64,000 bases of DNA, from contig NZ_KI519437.1 of the NCBI RefSeq assembly GCF_000482485.1, forward strand, positions 196,899 to 260,898. The letters run 5' to 3'. Positions 40,324 to 51,871 of this stretch are shown here, piece by piece. Origin of the DNA: Paucisalibacillus globulus DSM 18846 (GTDB lineage: Bacteria; Bacillota; Bacilli; Bacillales; Amphibacillaceae). The notes under the pieces are model-generated. The model had not been told where the DNA came from. It made no database searches and saw only the letters and a program-made list of their open reading frames with translations. How positions within the stretch are numbered: position 1 is the first letter of the stretch; the number at the start of each line of letters is the position of its first letter. Both the position numbers and the translations under genes were made by a program.

Positions 40324-42840
40324 ATGGCGGATCAGGAACGTCGAAGTGTACAAGAAATTAATATAAGCCAAGAAGTACGTACATCCTTTTTAGACTACGC
40401 GATGAGTGTTATCGTATCTCGTGCATTACCAGATGTAAGAGACGGTATGAAACCTGTTCATCGAAGAATATTATATGCTATGAATGATTTAGGTATGCAT
40501 TCTGATAAGGCATATAAAAAGTCTGCTCGTATTGTAGGGGAAGTTATCGGTAAGTATCACCCACATGGTGACTCTGCGGTATACGAAGCAATGGTACGTA
40601 TGGCACAGCCTTTTAGTTATCGTAATCCATTAGTTGATGGACATGGTAACTTTGGTTCCGTCGATGGTGACTCAGCAGCGGCGATGCGTTATACAGAAGC
40701 TAGAATGTCTAAGATCTCAATGGAATTACTCCGTGATATTAATAAGGACACGATAGACTTTCAGGATAACTATGATGGTTCTGAAAGAGAACCAGTAGTA
40801 TTTCCTGCTCGTTTTCCTAACCTTCTAGTTAATGGAGCATCTGGAATCGCTGTAGGGATGGCTACTAACATTCCTCCTCATAATCTAGGGGAAACAATTG
40901 ATGCCGTATTAGCCGTTAGTAAGGACCCTGAGATTACAATTGACGAGATTATGGAAAACCATTTGCCAGGACCAGACTTTCCTACTGCAGGAATTATTTT
41001 AGGTCGTAGCGGTATTCGTAGAGCCTATGAAACTGGTAGAGGTTCGATTACGGTTCGTGCTAGGGTTGAAATTGAGGAAAAATCAAATGGAAAAGCCACA
41101 ATACTTGTAACAGAATTACCATATCAGGTTAATAAGGCTAGATTAATTGAAAAAATAGCTGAATTAGTCCGTGATAAACGTGTAGAAGGTATAACAGATC
41201 TACGTGATGAATCAGATCGTAATGGTATGCGTATTGTTATGGAATTACGCCGTGATGCAAATGCCAATGTGGTTCTAAATAATTTATATAAATATACATC
41301 ATTACAAACGACTTTCGGTGTGAACAACTTAGCACTTGTAAATGGTATTCCAAAAGTGCTAAATATTAAGGAATGTCTAGTGCACTATTTGGATCACCAA
41401 AAAGTAATCATTAGACGTCGTACTGCTTTTGAGTTGAAAAAGGCAGAAGCTAGAGCACATATTTTAGAAGGCTTACGAATTGCTCTGGATCATTTGGATG
41501 AGGTTATCGCCTTAATTCGTAACTCGAAAACAGCAGATATTGCCCGTGAAGGACTAATGACTCGCTTTAAGTTATCTGAAAAGCAAGCACAAGCAATCCT
41601 TGACATGAGGCTACAACGCTTAACTGGATTAGAACGTGAAAAGATTGAAAATGAATATAATGAACTTCAAAAACTAATTGAAGAATTAAAAGCAATTCTT
41701 GCCGATGAAGAAAAAGTTCTTGAAATTATCCGTGAAGAATTAGAAGAAATAAAAGAGAAGTACGGAGATAAAAGACGTACAGAGATTGGCGCTGGTGGTG
41801 CAGACTTCTTCGAGGATGAGGACCTAATTCCAGTAGAAAACATTGTTATTACTCTTACACATAAAGGCTATATTAAACGATTACCTTCTTCTACATATCG
41901 TGTTCAAAAGCGTGGTGGACGTGGTATACAAGGAATGGGAACTCATGAAGATGACTTTGTTGAACATCTTATTTCCACAACAACTCATGATACAATCCTG
42001 TTCTTTACGAATAAAGGAAAAGTTTATAAAGTTAAAGGCTATGAGATTCCAGAGTTCAGTCGTACTGCAAAAGGACTACCAATCATCAACCTTCTACAGA
42101 TTGAAAAAGAAGAGTGGATTAATGCTGTCATTTCAGTTAGTGAATTTAGTGAGGATTGGAACTTCTTCTTTACGACGAAAAAAGGTATTTCAAAACGTAC
42201 AAGTCTTTCACAATTTGCTAATATCCGTAAAGGTGGCTTAATTGCCCTTGGCTTACGGGAAGATGATGAGCTAATGTCTGTTCGTCTAACAGATGGTACA
42301 AAGGATATAATGATTGCAACGAAACATGGTTCACTGATTCGTTTCCCTGAGGAGCAAGTAAGATTGATGGGAAGAACAGCAGCTGGTGTTCGTGGTATCT
42401 CATTACGAGATGATGATGAAGTCGTCTCAATGGAAATCTTAGATAGTGGATTACAAATTCTTCATGTTACCAATAAAGGTCTCGGTAAACGTACTCCTGA
42501 AGATCAGTATCGTATTACAAACCGTGGTGGTAAAGGAATTTTCACAGCGAAGTTAACAGATGAGACAGGGCATGTTGTTTCTGTTAAGGCAGTAAAAGGC
42601 GACGAGGACCTGATGCTAATTACTGCAGCAGGTGTGTTAATTCGTATTCCGGTTGAAGGTATATCCCAGACAGGAAGAAATACCCAAGGTGTTCGCTTAA
42701 TTCGTCTACAAGAGGATGAAGAAGTAGCAACAGTAGCGATAATTGAACATGAGGATGAAGAAGAAGTAGAAGTAGAAGTAGAATCTACTAATGTAGAAGA
42801 ATCAACGGAGCAAGTGGAAGTAGAAACAGAAGAGGAATAA
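40324..42840 (+). CDS. gyrA: DNA gyrase subunit A
   Basis: This 838-residue GyrA has the catalytic Tyr in [12 protein letters not shown] (near 123), the QRDR segment [17 protein letters not shown] (Ser, i.e. quinolone-sensitive type), a GyrA-box KRGGRGIQG in the C-terminal beta-pinwheel, and a very acidic tail (about 810-838, rich in Glu/Val). It forms the A2B2 gyrase with GyrB. AGGAGG precedes the start by about 8 nt. The sequence is complete. Confidence 0.97.
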   Translation: MADQERRSVQEINISQEVRTSFLDYAMSVIVSRALPDVRDGMKPVHRRILYAMNDLGMHSDKAYKKSARIVGEVIGKYHPHGDSAVYEAMVRMAQPFSYRNPLVDGHGNFGSVDGDSAAAMRYTEARMSKISMELLRDINKDTIDFQDNYDGSEREPVVFPARFPNLLVNGASGIAVGMATNIPPHNLGETIDAVLAVSKDPEITIDEIMENHLPGPDFPTAGIILGRSGIRRAYETGRGSITVRARVEIEEKSNGKATILVTELPYQVNKARLIEKIAELVRDKRVEGITDLRDESDRNGMRIVMELRRDANANVVLNNLYKYTSLQTTFGVNNLALVNGIPKVLNIKECLVHYLDHQKVIIRRRTAFELKKAEARAHILEGLRIALDHLDEVIALIRNSKTADIAREGLMTRFKLSEKQAQAILDMRLQRLTGLEREKIENEYNELQKLIEELKAILADEEKVLEIIREELEEIKEKYGDKRRTEIGAGGADFFEDEDLIPVENIVITLTHKGYIKRLPSSTYRVQKRGGRGIQGMGTHEDDFVEHLISTTTHDTILFFTNKGKVYKVKGYEIPEFSRTAKGLPIINLLQIEKEEWINAVISVSEFSEDWNFFFTTKKGISKRTSLSQFANIRKGGLIALGLREDDELMSVRLTDGTKDIMIATKHGSLIRFPEEQVRLMGRTAAGVRGISLRDDDEVVSMEILDSGLQILHVTNKGLGKRTPEDQYRITNRGGKGIFTAKLTDETGHVVSVKAVKGDEDLMLITAAGVLIRIPVEGISQTGRNTQGVRLIRLQEDEEVATVAIIEHEDEEEVEVEVESTNVEESTEQVEVETEEE

Positions 42841-42911
42841 GAAATAAACAAGGTGAGGGTGAAAAGAATAATCTTTCATCGTCACCTTCTTCATCATAGG
42901 GAGGGGACAAA

Positions 42912-44012
42912 ATGCGTGTATCGCCATCTCAATTAGTTCCAGGTTGTGTACTTTTACGTGATGTAAAGGGAAAGACAAGCAAGCCAATTATTCCACAAAA
43001 AACGATATTAACTGCTGAACATATTATGGTATTACATAAATTTTTGATTGAACACGTTGATGTTTCGGAGCGACTCAAAAATGGTACACCATTTCAACCT
43101 CAGCATGTAAACGACAATGAAAAAGTAGAGCGTCCAAGTCCAAGTAATGAAAAAGTTGTTGATGTTACAGAGTTATCTTTTAAGGATCATTATCATCATG
43201 TCGTTAACGAATATAAAAAGCTATTCGATTCATGGAGAAGAAATATAAATATTGATAGCTTGGCTGTTCGTAATCTTATCTTACCGTTAATAGATCGTAT
43301 GGATGATATCGCCTTATCTGTGTACAAATTGCATCAATTTGCAACTAAAGATGATTACTTTTATCATCATTGTGTTTCTGTTTCCATATTAAGTGCTTAT
43401 TTAGGTAAAAAACTTGGATACCAAAAAGGAGAATGGTTCCAGATTGGTATTGCTGGATTATTAAGTGATGCTGGGATGGCAAGGCTAGGAGAGTTTGCCT
43501 TTAAAAAGGTAGGTTCATTGACGAATGAGGAAAAAATAGAGATTAGGAAACATCCAACCTATACATATCGAATGGTTGAACATATTTCTTCTATTCCATA
43601 CACCGTAAAGCTAGCTGTTCTGCAGCATCATGAGCGAATGGATGGAAGCGGCTATCCACTTGGCTTATCAAAGGATAAAATTCATAGTTATGCTAGAATT
43701 ATTGCTGTCTGTGATATCTATCATGCAATGACAAGTGATCGGGTATATCGCAGGAAGCAGTCTCCATTTAAAGTTATTGAAGAGCTACAAAAGGAACAAT
43801 ACAGTAGGCTTGATATTCGAGTTGTACAAGTATTTATCGATGCAATAGCAAAATTTTCTATCGGCACAAAGGTATTGCTTTCTAATAACCAAGAAGGTGA
43901 GATAGTCTTTATTGATTCGAAGATGCCAACGCGCCCAATTTTACGACTTGAAAATGATGAGATTATTACACTAAGCAATCGCCAGGATTTACATATAGAT
44001 GAAATATTGTAA
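42912..44012 (+). CDS. HD-GYP-like protein with a degenerate HD motif
   Basis: This 366-residue protein has an N-terminal region (about 1-105) and a C-terminal HD-GYP-type domain (about 145-300), with HH at 152-153, HP at 214-215, HHERMDGSGYP at 239-249 and DIYHAMTSDR. HD-GYP domains are c-di-GMP phosphodiesterases using a metal site. Here the usual LLHD(I/V)GK motif reads LLSDAGMARLG at 183-193, so the HD histidine is Ser185 and the Lys is absent. The other ligands remain. It may be inactive, a binding protein, or use a different metal site. It follows gyrA by 71 bp in the same direction and ends at a strong terminator. Confidence 0.85.
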   Translation: MRVSPSQLVPGCVLLRDVKGKTSKPIIPQKTILTAEHIMVLHKFLIEHVDVSERLKNGTPFQPQHVNDNEKVERPSPSNEKVVDVTELSFKDHYHHVVNEYKKLFDSWRRNINIDSLAVRNLILPLIDRMDDIALSVYKLHQFATKDDYFYHHCVSVSILSAYLGKKLGYQKGEWFQIGIAGLLSDAGMARLGEFAFKKVGSLTNEEKIEIRKHPTYTYRMVEHISSIPYTVKLAVLQHHERMDGSGYPLGLSKDKIHSYARIIAVCDIYHAMTSDRVYRRKQSPFKVIEELQKEQYSRLDIRVVQVFIDAIAKFSIGTKVLLSNNQEGEIVFIDSKMPTRPILRLENDEIITLSNRQDLHIDEIL

Positions 44013-44014
44013 GC

Positions 44015-44046
44015 GGTTGGGACAAATTTTTTGTCCCAACTTTTTT
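44015..44046 (+). terminator. Terminator after the HD-GYP-like gene
   Basis: Perfect stem GTTGGGACAAA / TTTGTCCCAAC with a 3-nt loop and a TTTTTT tail, immediately after the stop codon. Confidence 0.92.
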
Positions 44047-44048
44047 AG

Positions 44049-44134
44049 TAGTTAGGAAAGTATAAAAAACTTTCCGCCGACATAAGAAAAACTACCACAT
44101 TCGTTAAAAGACGAACGAATGTGAGTTTTTCTAA
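44049..44134 (+). repeat. Double-hairpin repeat downstream of the HD-GYP-like gene
   Basis: Head TAGTTAGGAAAGTATA (44049-44064), hairpin GGAAAGT/ACTTTCC, then AGAAAAACT-ACCACATTCGT pairing with ACGAATGTG-AGTTTTTCT and ending CTAA at 44134. It is about 90 percent like the copy at 52078-52166 by eye. It lies between the terminator and convergent yaaC. Confidence 0.82.
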
Positions 44135-44206
44135 AATTTTACTGTACAACCAAAGTAAAGTTCAGATTTAATTTAGGTGTCTTTGAAATAGTGTTTTAAC
44201 TTTGTC

Positions 44207-45163
44207 CTAATCCTCCACTCTACTAAATAGGTATTTCCCCATTGTAATTGGAATCTTTTCTTGCGTAATATCTAGAAACCTTACAATAAATGGATAATCA
44301 GCATCTGGTTTTAGTGCTAGAAGATCTCCCCACCACTCAGCCTCATAACGAGATAACATACTAAGATTGTATAAAAGTAGGTAATGTACCATAACTTCAG
44401 ATAGTGGGGTAAAAAAGTCTCTATTTGTTGGTAAATAAATGTCATTACACTTATTGAATTGAAAGGGACCGGAATTATTAGGAATAGGTTTACTAAGAGT
44501 CAGTAAAATAGAATTTGAATTATTTTCCGTTTCCAAAATAGCTGGTAAATAGCGTTCCAAGCGTTTAATCAAAGCACTTTCTGTCATGTGGTAATCATCA
44601 CAGATTGTTTTAGGGATTGTTAACGTCTGACTATAGAGGTTGCCGATTTTCACCAAACTTTGCTTTTGTTCATACTTAAAAAAGGAAGTTAGCTCTGGTA
44701 TTAAACAAAGCAAAGATTTCATTGTAACTTTTTCAAATGGAAGTTTACTAATTTCAAATAGATGTTCAGAAAAATATGGGAAAAGTCCTTTATGTTGTAG
44801 CTTTACTTCATCGTCCAAAAAGCTATAATCCTTTTTTTTACGCTTTCTAGTAGACACACCATGCGCAAGAACGGAAGTAGATTCTGGATAATCAGGTCGT
44901 TTGGTAAGTAAGCATGCTTTTAATAAATGGGCCATCCCATAAAATAGCATGACAGGTTTTAATACCGTGTCTAACTTGTCTCCAGCATGGTAGTAATCCA
45001 TCCCATGATTAAGACAGTACATAAATACATTGCAGTTTTCGTAGCTTTTTCTTTCGGCTTCAATCTCGTTAATTTGTTGATAGCATTGGAGTAAATATTT
45101 TTGAGCAGTTTGTTGGGATTGTAAATACGTATAGAATGAATGAATTTCTTCTCGGAAATGCAT
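44207..45163 (-). CDS. yaaC: YaaC-like protein
   Basis: This 318-residue protein matches the YaaC family by sequence character (YLQSQQTAQKYLLQCYQ start; AHLLKACLLTKRPDYPESTSVLAHGVSTRKRKKK, near 75-110) and by position between gyrA and guaB. It is on the minus strand against the right-arm trend, as in B. subtilis. Its function is unknown. Predicted soluble and mainly helical. Confidence 0.85.
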   Translation of the reverse strand: MHFREEIHSFYTYLQSQQTAQKYLLQCYQQINEIEAERKSYENCNVFMYCLNHGMDYYHAGDKLDTVLKPVMLFYGMAHLLKACLLTKRPDYPESTSVLAHGVSTRKRKKKDYSFLDDEVKLQHKGLFPYFSEHLFEISKLPFEKVTMKSLLCLIPELTSFFKYEQKQSLVKIGNLYSQTLTIPKTICDDYHMTESALIKRLERYLPAILETENNSNSILLTLSKPIPNNSGPFQFNKCNDIYLPTNRDFFTPLSEVMVHYLLLYNLSMLSRYEAEWWGDLLALKPDADYPFIVRFLDITQEKIPITMGKYLFSRVED

Positions 45164-45335
45164 AAAAACGCCCTTCCCCTTTGAAAGAAAAGTTAGAATT
45201 TATAAACTTTATATTATAGTAAATCAGTTATTGAAAATATCATCTGGTTGGCGTATTGTAAATAACAATAGATATACGTACTAGCTTTTCCAGGATTTAT
45301 TTTATTATTCTATTACCTTAGTTCTGACATTATAA

Positions 45336-46829
<1,494 letters not shown>

Positions 46830-46849
46830 ATATTACGATTAGATTAAAC

Positions 46850-46882
46850 AATAGATGGGCGCTCATGCCTGTCTATTTTTTT
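46850..46882 (+). terminator. Terminator after guaB
   Basis: Stem AATAGATGGGC / GCCTGTCTATT (two wobble pairs) with a 6-nt loop and a T-rich tail. Confidence 0.85.
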
Positions 46883-46954
46883 GTTTCAATATATGGTAAA
46901 ATACTAGAGGTGTTCTAAAAAAATATACAAAAATATAAGGGTGGAGGTAAAAAA

Positions 46955-48289
46955 GTGAAACAGATCTATTCCAAAATAGTAATGATGTTTCTAGCTGTAC
47001 TTATCGCAACGACATCATTTATAACACAACCATTGAATACACAGGCAGCCGATTTAGAATTAGATGCTGAGTCAGCTATATTAGTTGATGCAGAATCAGG
47101 GAAGGTGTTATTTGCAAAAAACCCTGATATGGCACTTCCACCAGCAAGTATGACGAAAATGATGACGGAATACCTTGTTTTGGAAGCTATTGAAAACGGG
47201 GAAATTACATGGGAAACAACTACTCAAATTAGTGATTATGCATACGGCATTTCAGCAAATCCTAATTTTTCAGGTATAGGATTGACACAAGATAAAGGCT
47301 ACACAGTTAAAGAATTATATGAAGCAATGGCTATTTTCTCAGATAACGGTACAACCATTGCACTTGCAGAGTTAATTTCAGGTTCCGAAGGGGAATTTGT
47401 TAAGAAGATGAATCAAAAGGGAGAGGAAATGGGTCTTCCAGATTTTAAATTTGTTAACGCATCGGGACTTGATAATGAAACGTTAGGTGAAAACCACCCT
47501 GAGGGTACAGATCCAAATGGAACAAACCTATTGTCTGCTAGATCACTTGCTCTTTTAGCATACAATCTAATCAAAGATTATCCACACGCTCTTGATATTT
47601 CCAGCCGAATTGAGGATGACTTTGAAGGATATACGGTTGAGAACTTAAACTGGATGTTACCACATGAAGCAAGCTATTTAAAACAGTTTTACTATGAAGG
47701 AATGGATGGCCTAAAGACAGGTTATACAGGCCTTGCTGGCTATACCTTTACTGGTACAGCAGAACGTAATGGCAGCCGATTAATATCCGTTGTTATGCGA
47801 ACAGAGAGTAAGTCTGCTCGTTTTGTACAAACAGCAAAATTATTGGATTATGGATTCGGTCAATTTGAAGAAACAGAACTGTTTGCAAAAGGATTCCAGC
47901 TTGAAGGAAAAGAAACGCTACCAGTTGCAAAAGGAAAAGAAGATACAGTAGAAATCTCTACAAATGAAGCCTTCACTAGTCCAATAAAAAAAGATGAAGA
48001 AGAACTTTATAGTGTTGAATACAGTATTAGTAAAGATAAGTTAAATAAAGAAGGAGAAGTAATCGCTCCTATAAAAAAAGGCGACAAAATTGGAACAGCA
48101 ACACTAGATTATACTGGTGAAGACGATAACGGGTACATCTTTAACAGCAAAACCCAAACCGTCGACATCGTCGCAGAACAAACCGTCGAAAAAGCCAACT
48201 GGTTCATGCTAACCCTAGGAGCAATCGGCGACTTCTTCAGCGGAATCTTCACATCCATAGTAGATACAGTTAAAGGATGGTTTTCTTAA
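46955..48289 (+). CDS. dacA: D-alanyl-D-alanine carboxypeptidase DacA (PBP5)
   Basis: This 444-residue penicillin-binding protein has a signal peptide (cleavage near QAADLE, about residue 31), SxxK S65-M-T-K68, SDN at 129-131 (FSDNGTT), and KTG in GLKTGYTG. It ends with a C-terminal amphipathic helix (WFMLTLGAIGDFFSGIF...) that anchors it to the outer membrane leaflet. It trims the terminal D-Ala from peptidoglycan stems. The start is GTG 46955 with GGAGG 7 nt upstream. pdxS and pdxT, which follow dacA in B. subtilis, are absent. Confidence 0.94.
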   Translation: MKQIYSKIVMMFLAVLIATTSFITQPLNTQAADLELDAESAILVDAESGKVLFAKNPDMALPPASMTKMMTEYLVLEAIENGEITWETTTQISDYAYGISANPNFSGIGLTQDKGYTVKELYEAMAIFSDNGTTIALAELISGSEGEFVKKMNQKGEEMGLPDFKFVNASGLDNETLGENHPEGTDPNGTNLLSARSLALLAYNLIKDYPHALDISSRIEDDFEGYTVENLNWMLPHEASYLKQFYYEGMDGLKTGYTGLAGYTFTGTAERNGSRLISVVMRTESKSARFVQTAKLLDYGFGQFEETELFAKGFQLEGKETLPVAKGKEDTVEISTNEAFTSPIKKDEEELYSVEYSISKDKLNKEGEVIAPIKKGDKIGTATLDYTGEDDNGYIFNSKTQTVDIVAEQTVEKANWFMLTLGAIGDFFSGIFTSIVDTVKGWFS

Positions 48290-48341
48290 GTTTTAATTAA
48301 TGTTTTTTAGATGTAATTAGTATTAATTTTTATTGCACCGA

Positions 48342-48458
48342 GCGGCGGGAATATACGAAGACTCCTGCGGGAGGACAGGCATAGGTGAGACCCCACAGCG
48401 ACGAAGGAGCGAGGAGGCTCACCAGCCGTCCGCGGAAAGCGAAGTATATTCCCGCCGC
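48342..48458. repeat. Long-hairpin repeat, copy 2 (arm-A family)
   Basis: Perfect 15-bp inverted ends GCGGCGGGAATATAC (48342-48356) and GTATATTCCCGCCGC (48444-48458) enclose the core GACTCCTGCGGGAGGACAGG, the GTGAGACCCC box and the GAGGAGGCTCACCAGCC box. The right flank GGCCAGAAAGCTA is shared with the copy at 25222. It lies between dacA and the serS T-box. Confidence 0.83.
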
Positions 48459-48544
48459 GGTCACGGCCAGAAAGCTATGATTTTTCACCGTAAAGAATAA
48501 TACTTGCACTTTAAACAAAAATTAGCTATGATAATGAATAATTA

Positions 48545-48791
48545 AAAAATAATTTCCAACAGTAATGACAGGAAATAGTAACAATACCGTTTTCCAAAGA
48601 GAGTCGATGGCCGGTGAGAATCGACGAAAACCTATTGTGAATCCATCCTTGAACTGGTTTACCGAAACAATAGTAAGTAAACCCGGTTACGTACCGTTAA
48701 CACGTCTAAGCCGGAAGAGGTAACTCTTCAACAAGGGTGGCAACGCGGGAATTAATACTCTCGTCCCTATTTCTAGGGACGGGAGTTTTTT
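48545..48791 (+). promoter_or_regulatory. T-box riboswitch controlling serS
   Basis: The T-box core AGGGTGGCAACGCGGG is at about 48734-48749. A Stem I with AGAGAG, GATGGCCGGTGA and S-turn AGTA elements is upstream. The specifier is likely TCC in GAATCCA (about 48641-48647), a serine codon. The intrinsic terminator CTCTCGTCCCTA / TAGGGACGGGAG plus TTTTTT is at 48758-48791. Uncharged tRNA-Ser pairs with TCC and, through its 3' end, with the antiterminator, so serS is read when serine is short. Confidence 0.93.
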
Positions 48792-48821
48792 GTATTCAAA
48801 AATGAATAGGAGGAATTACCA

Positions 48822-50096
48822 ATGTTAGACATGAAGTATTTACGTAACAACTTTGAAGAGGTAAAAGCAAAACTACAACATCGTGGAGAAGATTTATCAG
48901 AACTTGACCACTTTGGCGAATTAGATGTCCGCCGACGAGAATTAATTAATAAAACGGAGATTCTAAAGGCCAAGCGTAATGAAGTTTCTAAGCAGATTTC
49001 TCAAGCTAAGAAGGAAAAGAAGGATGCAGAAGCGGCTATAAAAGAAATGCGTGAAGTAGGCGATCAAATCAAAGAATATGATGAAGAATTAAGAGAAATA
49101 GAAGCTTCTTTAGAAACGATTATGCTATCTATTCCTAATATCCCACATGAAAGTGTACCCGTTGGTGAGGATGAAGAAGATAATGTAGAAGCACGTATTT
49201 GGGGAAAGGTTCCTTCATTTAGTTACGAAGCACAAGCACATTGGGATGTTGCAACAAATCTAGACATTATTGATTTTGAAAGAGCTGGTAAGGTAACTGG
49301 AAGTCGCTTTGTTTTTTATAAAGGACTTGGAGCAAGACTGGAACGTGCACTGTGGAGCTTTATGATGGACTTACATTCTGATGTACATGGTTACACAGAA
49401 ATGTTACCACCACAAATAGTGAATCGAGCAAGTCTGACTGGTACGGGACAATTACCAAAGTTTGCAGAGGATGTATTTAAACTATCTGATACCGATTACT
49501 TTTTAATTCCAACAGCAGAAGTCCCAGTAACCAACTATCACCGTGATGAAATATTACGTGTAGAGGATTTACCTAAAAAATATGCAGCATTTAGTGCAAA
49601 TTTCCGTTCAGAAGCAGGTTCTGCAGGACGTGATACTCGTGGATTAATTCGCCAACACCAGTTTAATAAAGTCGAATTAGTTCAATTTGTTAAGCCGGAA
49701 GATTCTTATGCAACTTTAGAGGAGTTAACAGGGCATGCAGAAAAAGTATTACAACTACTTGGGTTACCATACCGTGTGATGAGCATGTGTACTGGTGATT
49801 TAGGATTTACAGCAGCGAAGAAATATGACATTGAAGTATGGATTCCAAGTCAAAATATGTATCGTGAAATATCTTCATGCTCTAACTTTGAGGACTTCCA
49901 AGCAAGACGTGCGGGTGTTCGTTTTAGAAGAGAAGCTAATGGAAAGCCCGAATTTATTCATACATTAAATGGATCTGGATTAGCAATAGGACGAACAGTT
50001 GCAGCCATCTTAGAAAATTACCAGCAAGAAGATGGAACAGTAAAAGTTCCTGATGTTCTTGTTCCATATATGGGCGGCGTAGAAGTAATTAAATAG
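48822..50096 (+). CDS. serS: Seryl-tRNA synthetase
   Basis: This 424-residue class II synthetase has an N-terminal coiled coil (about 25-105) that grips the long variable arm of tRNA-Ser. Motif 2 ([21 protein letters not shown]) and motif 3 ([20 protein letters not shown]) are intact. AGGAGG lies 8 nt before ATG 48822. A T-box controls it, and a tRNA-Ser gene lies 350 bp downstream. Confidence 0.97.
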   Translation: MLDMKYLRNNFEEVKAKLQHRGEDLSELDHFGELDVRRRELINKTEILKAKRNEVSKQISQAKKEKKDAEAAIKEMREVGDQIKEYDEELREIEASLETIMLSIPNIPHESVPVGEDEEDNVEARIWGKVPSFSYEAQAHWDVATNLDIIDFERAGKVTGSRFVFYKGLGARLERALWSFMMDLHSDVHGYTEMLPPQIVNRASLTGTGQLPKFAEDVFKLSDTDYFLIPTAEVPVTNYHRDEILRVEDLPKKYAAFSANFRSEAGSAGRDTRGLIRQHQFNKVELVQFVKPEDSYATLEELTGHAEKVLQLLGLPYRVMSMCTGDLGFTAAKKYDIEVWIPSQNMYREISSCSNFEDFQARRAGVRFRREANGKPEFIHTLNGSGLAIGRTVAAILENYQQEDGTVKVPDVLVPYMGGVEVIK

Positions 50097-50105
50097 AAAG
50101 TCAGT

Positions 50106-50147
50106 CCCTCACCGATAGTATGGTAAAGCGGTGAGGGCTTTTCTTTC
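50106..50147 (+). terminator. Terminator after serS
   Basis: Perfect stem CCCTCACCG / CGGTGAGGG with a 14-nt loop and tail CTTTTCTTTCTT. From 50150 to 50400 I see no gene. Confidence 0.88.
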
Positions 50148-50403
50148 TTAAGTTGTTTATACAGCACAAATAGCCCTGATAGAAGCTATCATAAATTAGT
50201 TCACTCTAGCTTTCGGTGTAAATAATAATAAGCAACACAGGCTCAGTTCATTCGTACTATAGGGAAAGTTTTTTTTAGAAGATAATATATATGTAGTTGC
50301 CTAACAAAGGAAGAGCAAGTTTATTTAATTAAAATTCATAAATAGTCATTCAAATGGGAAAATATTTTTATTTCCTTTTACGAAAATAAATAGACAAATT
50401 CAA

Positions 50404-50432
50404 TTGACATTAAAATTTAAATCCTGTATATT
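50404..50432 (+). promoter_or_regulatory. Sigma-A promoter of tRNA-Ser
   Basis: -35 TTGACA (50404-50409) and -10 TATATT (50427-50432) with 17-bp spacing; the tRNA 5' end is 16 bp beyond the -10. Confidence 0.85.
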
Positions 50433-50447
50433 AATATTTGTTGCTAC

Positions 50448-50540
50448 GGAGGTATACCCAAGTCTGGCTGAAGGGATCGGTCTTGAAAACCGACAGGCGG
50501 GTCAAACCGCGCGGGGGTTCGAATCCCTCTACCTCCTCCA
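50448..50540 (+). tRNA. trnS-Ser: tRNA-Ser (anticodon TGA)
   Basis: The cloverleaf has acceptor GGAGGTA / TACCTCC, anticodon loop CTTGAAA (TGA), a long variable arm with a GCGG / CCGC stem, and a T arm GGGGG-TTCGAAT-CCCTC. CCA is encoded. The discriminator position is T (TACCTCC-T-CCA), whereas tRNA-Ser normally has G73. It lies downstream of serS, as in B. subtilis. Confidence 0.95.
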
Positions 50541-50606
50541 TTCTAATAAGCGCATAAATATTGGAGATATGGAAACCACTACAGAAAATGTAGTGGTTTT
50601 TTTTGA

Positions 50607-50940
50607 TAGATGAGAAAGTATAAAGATATGGCTTTGTTAAGTTCTTGTGTAGGAACAGCCACGTCTCACTCCGCACCCAGAGACTAGCGGACTTCCCTCA
50701 CCTCCGTACGATAAAGAAGACTTGCCGATTGGCTTTGACAGAGGCTTAGTCGCACTTATACCCTTGTGGTGAAAGTCAACATCGACTCCCTACGGTCGTC
50801 GTGTTTCCTTTATCTCCTACGGGGAATGGACTACTAAAACCGCCACTTTGCGTGGCAACGCAGTCCCACCCTGCATGGCAGGGCGCAGTCCGTAGTCCCT
50901 AACCGGGTGCTTGCGCTTTTGTTCATAGATAAGAAAGTAT
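50607..50940. repeat. Long intergenic repeat of the GCGCTTGCGC family, copy 1
   Basis: It is bracketed by TAGATGAGAAAGTATA (50607-50622) and TAGATAAGAAAGTAT (50926-50940), which are heads of the short double-hairpin repeat. The interior includes AAGTTCTTGTGTAGGAACAG, CAACATCGACTCCCTACGG, GTCGTCGTGTTTCC, and GTAGTCCCTAACCGGG with GCGCTTGCGC-like ends. It is longer than the copy at 51872 by internal segments. It contains no gene. Confidence 0.78.
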
Positions 50941-51007
50941 TCCGTCTACTTACGAGGGACAAATATAATTTCTCATAAGCAGGCGGTTCACTGTAAGTTA
51001 ATTGAAG

Positions 51008-51751
51008 TTATTGTTGCTCATCCTTTAAAAGGGACTCTAAAAACACAGATGGAAGATGAAACTTCTCATTATTTATCTGTAATAAACTTAAATCCTCATT
51101 AGTATTAGCTCCCTTTACTATTTTCATTTCATTATGGAGCTTTTCCATTCGGTAATCCAAATCAGTAGCTACCTCTGCAGCATTTGTTAACTCATTTAAT
51201 ATAGACTTAGGAATATCTTTATTATATTTATAGTAAATTTTATGCTCTAAGCTAGCCCAGAAGTCCATCGCAACCGTTCTAATTTGGATTTCAACCAATA
51301 CACTTTCCGTTCGGTCTGATAGGAATACAGGAATGGATAGAATTAAGTGAAGACTACGGTATCCATTCGGTTTCGGATTTTTAATATAATCTTTTGTCGA
51401 TATGACAGTTACGTCCTCTTGCTGATGAATCATGTTACTAACCATATAAATATCTGACACAAAGGAGCAGACGATTCGGATACCTGCGATGTCATGAATG
51501 TTTTCCTTTATGGATTCTATCGAGAAAGGAATATTCTTTCGATAAACTTTATTTAAGATACTTTCTGGTGATTTTAGACGTGAATTAATATGTTCAATTG
51601 GATTGTATTCATGTATATTTTGAAACTCTTCTTGGAGAATTTTAAGTTTCGTATTCATTTCATCAAGACCAAATTTATAGTTCATCATAAAACGGGTCAT
51701 TTCTTTCCGTATTAGTTTCAATTGCTGTAGCTTGCTTGCTTCTATTTCCAA
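51008..51751 (-). CDS. Small alarmone synthetase (RelP/YwaC-type)
   Basis: This 247-residue protein carries only the RelA/SpoT synthetase domain: HINSRLKSPESILNK, DIAGIRIVCSFVSDIY, PKPNGYRSLHLIL (catalytic Tyr/substrate loop), and VEIQIRTVAMDFWASLEH, then a C-terminal helix. It has no HD hydrolase, TGS or ACT domains. Such enzymes make (p)ppGpp or pGpp from GTP or GDP and ATP. The sequence is closer to the YwaC/SasA (RelP) type than to YjbM (RelQ), by my reading. It is an isolated gene between the two long repeats. Confidence 0.86.
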   Translation of the reverse strand: MEIEASKLQQLKLIRKEMTRFMMNYKFGLDEMNTKLKILQEEFQNIHEYNPIEHINSRLKSPESILNKVYRKNIPFSIESIKENIHDIAGIRIVCSFVSDIYMVSNMIHQQEDVTVISTKDYIKNPKPNGYRSLHLILSIPVFLSDRTESVLVEIQIRTVAMDFWASLEHKIYYKYNKDIPKSILNELTNAAEVATDLDYRMEKLHNEMKIVKGANTNEDLSLLQINNEKFHLPSVFLESLLKDEQQ

Positions 51752-51833
51752 AAAAACAACTTCCTTTCTTTCTATATAGCTTTATTATACAACAGGAGTA
51801 CAAAACTATATTAGTGGAAATACGTAATCAAAA

Positions 51834-51869
51834 GAAAAGACGAAATCCTAATTACGATTTCGTCTTTTT
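51834..51869. terminator. Symmetric terminator-like hairpin
   Basis: Stem AAAAGACGAAATC / GATTTCGTCTTTT with an 8-nt loop, upstream of the alarmone synthetase gene. The stretch 51752-52166 otherwise holds only repeats. Confidence 0.75.
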
Positions 51870-51871
51870 AG

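Noticed and set aside
42504-42851. 115-codon Ser/Thr-rich ORF antisense to the end of gyrA
   Set aside because: It is the mirror of the acidic GAA/GTA-rich tail of gyrA.
48330-48518. 62-codon minus-strand ORF downstream of dacA
   Set aside because: It is entirely within the hairpin repeat and its flanks, with no start signal.
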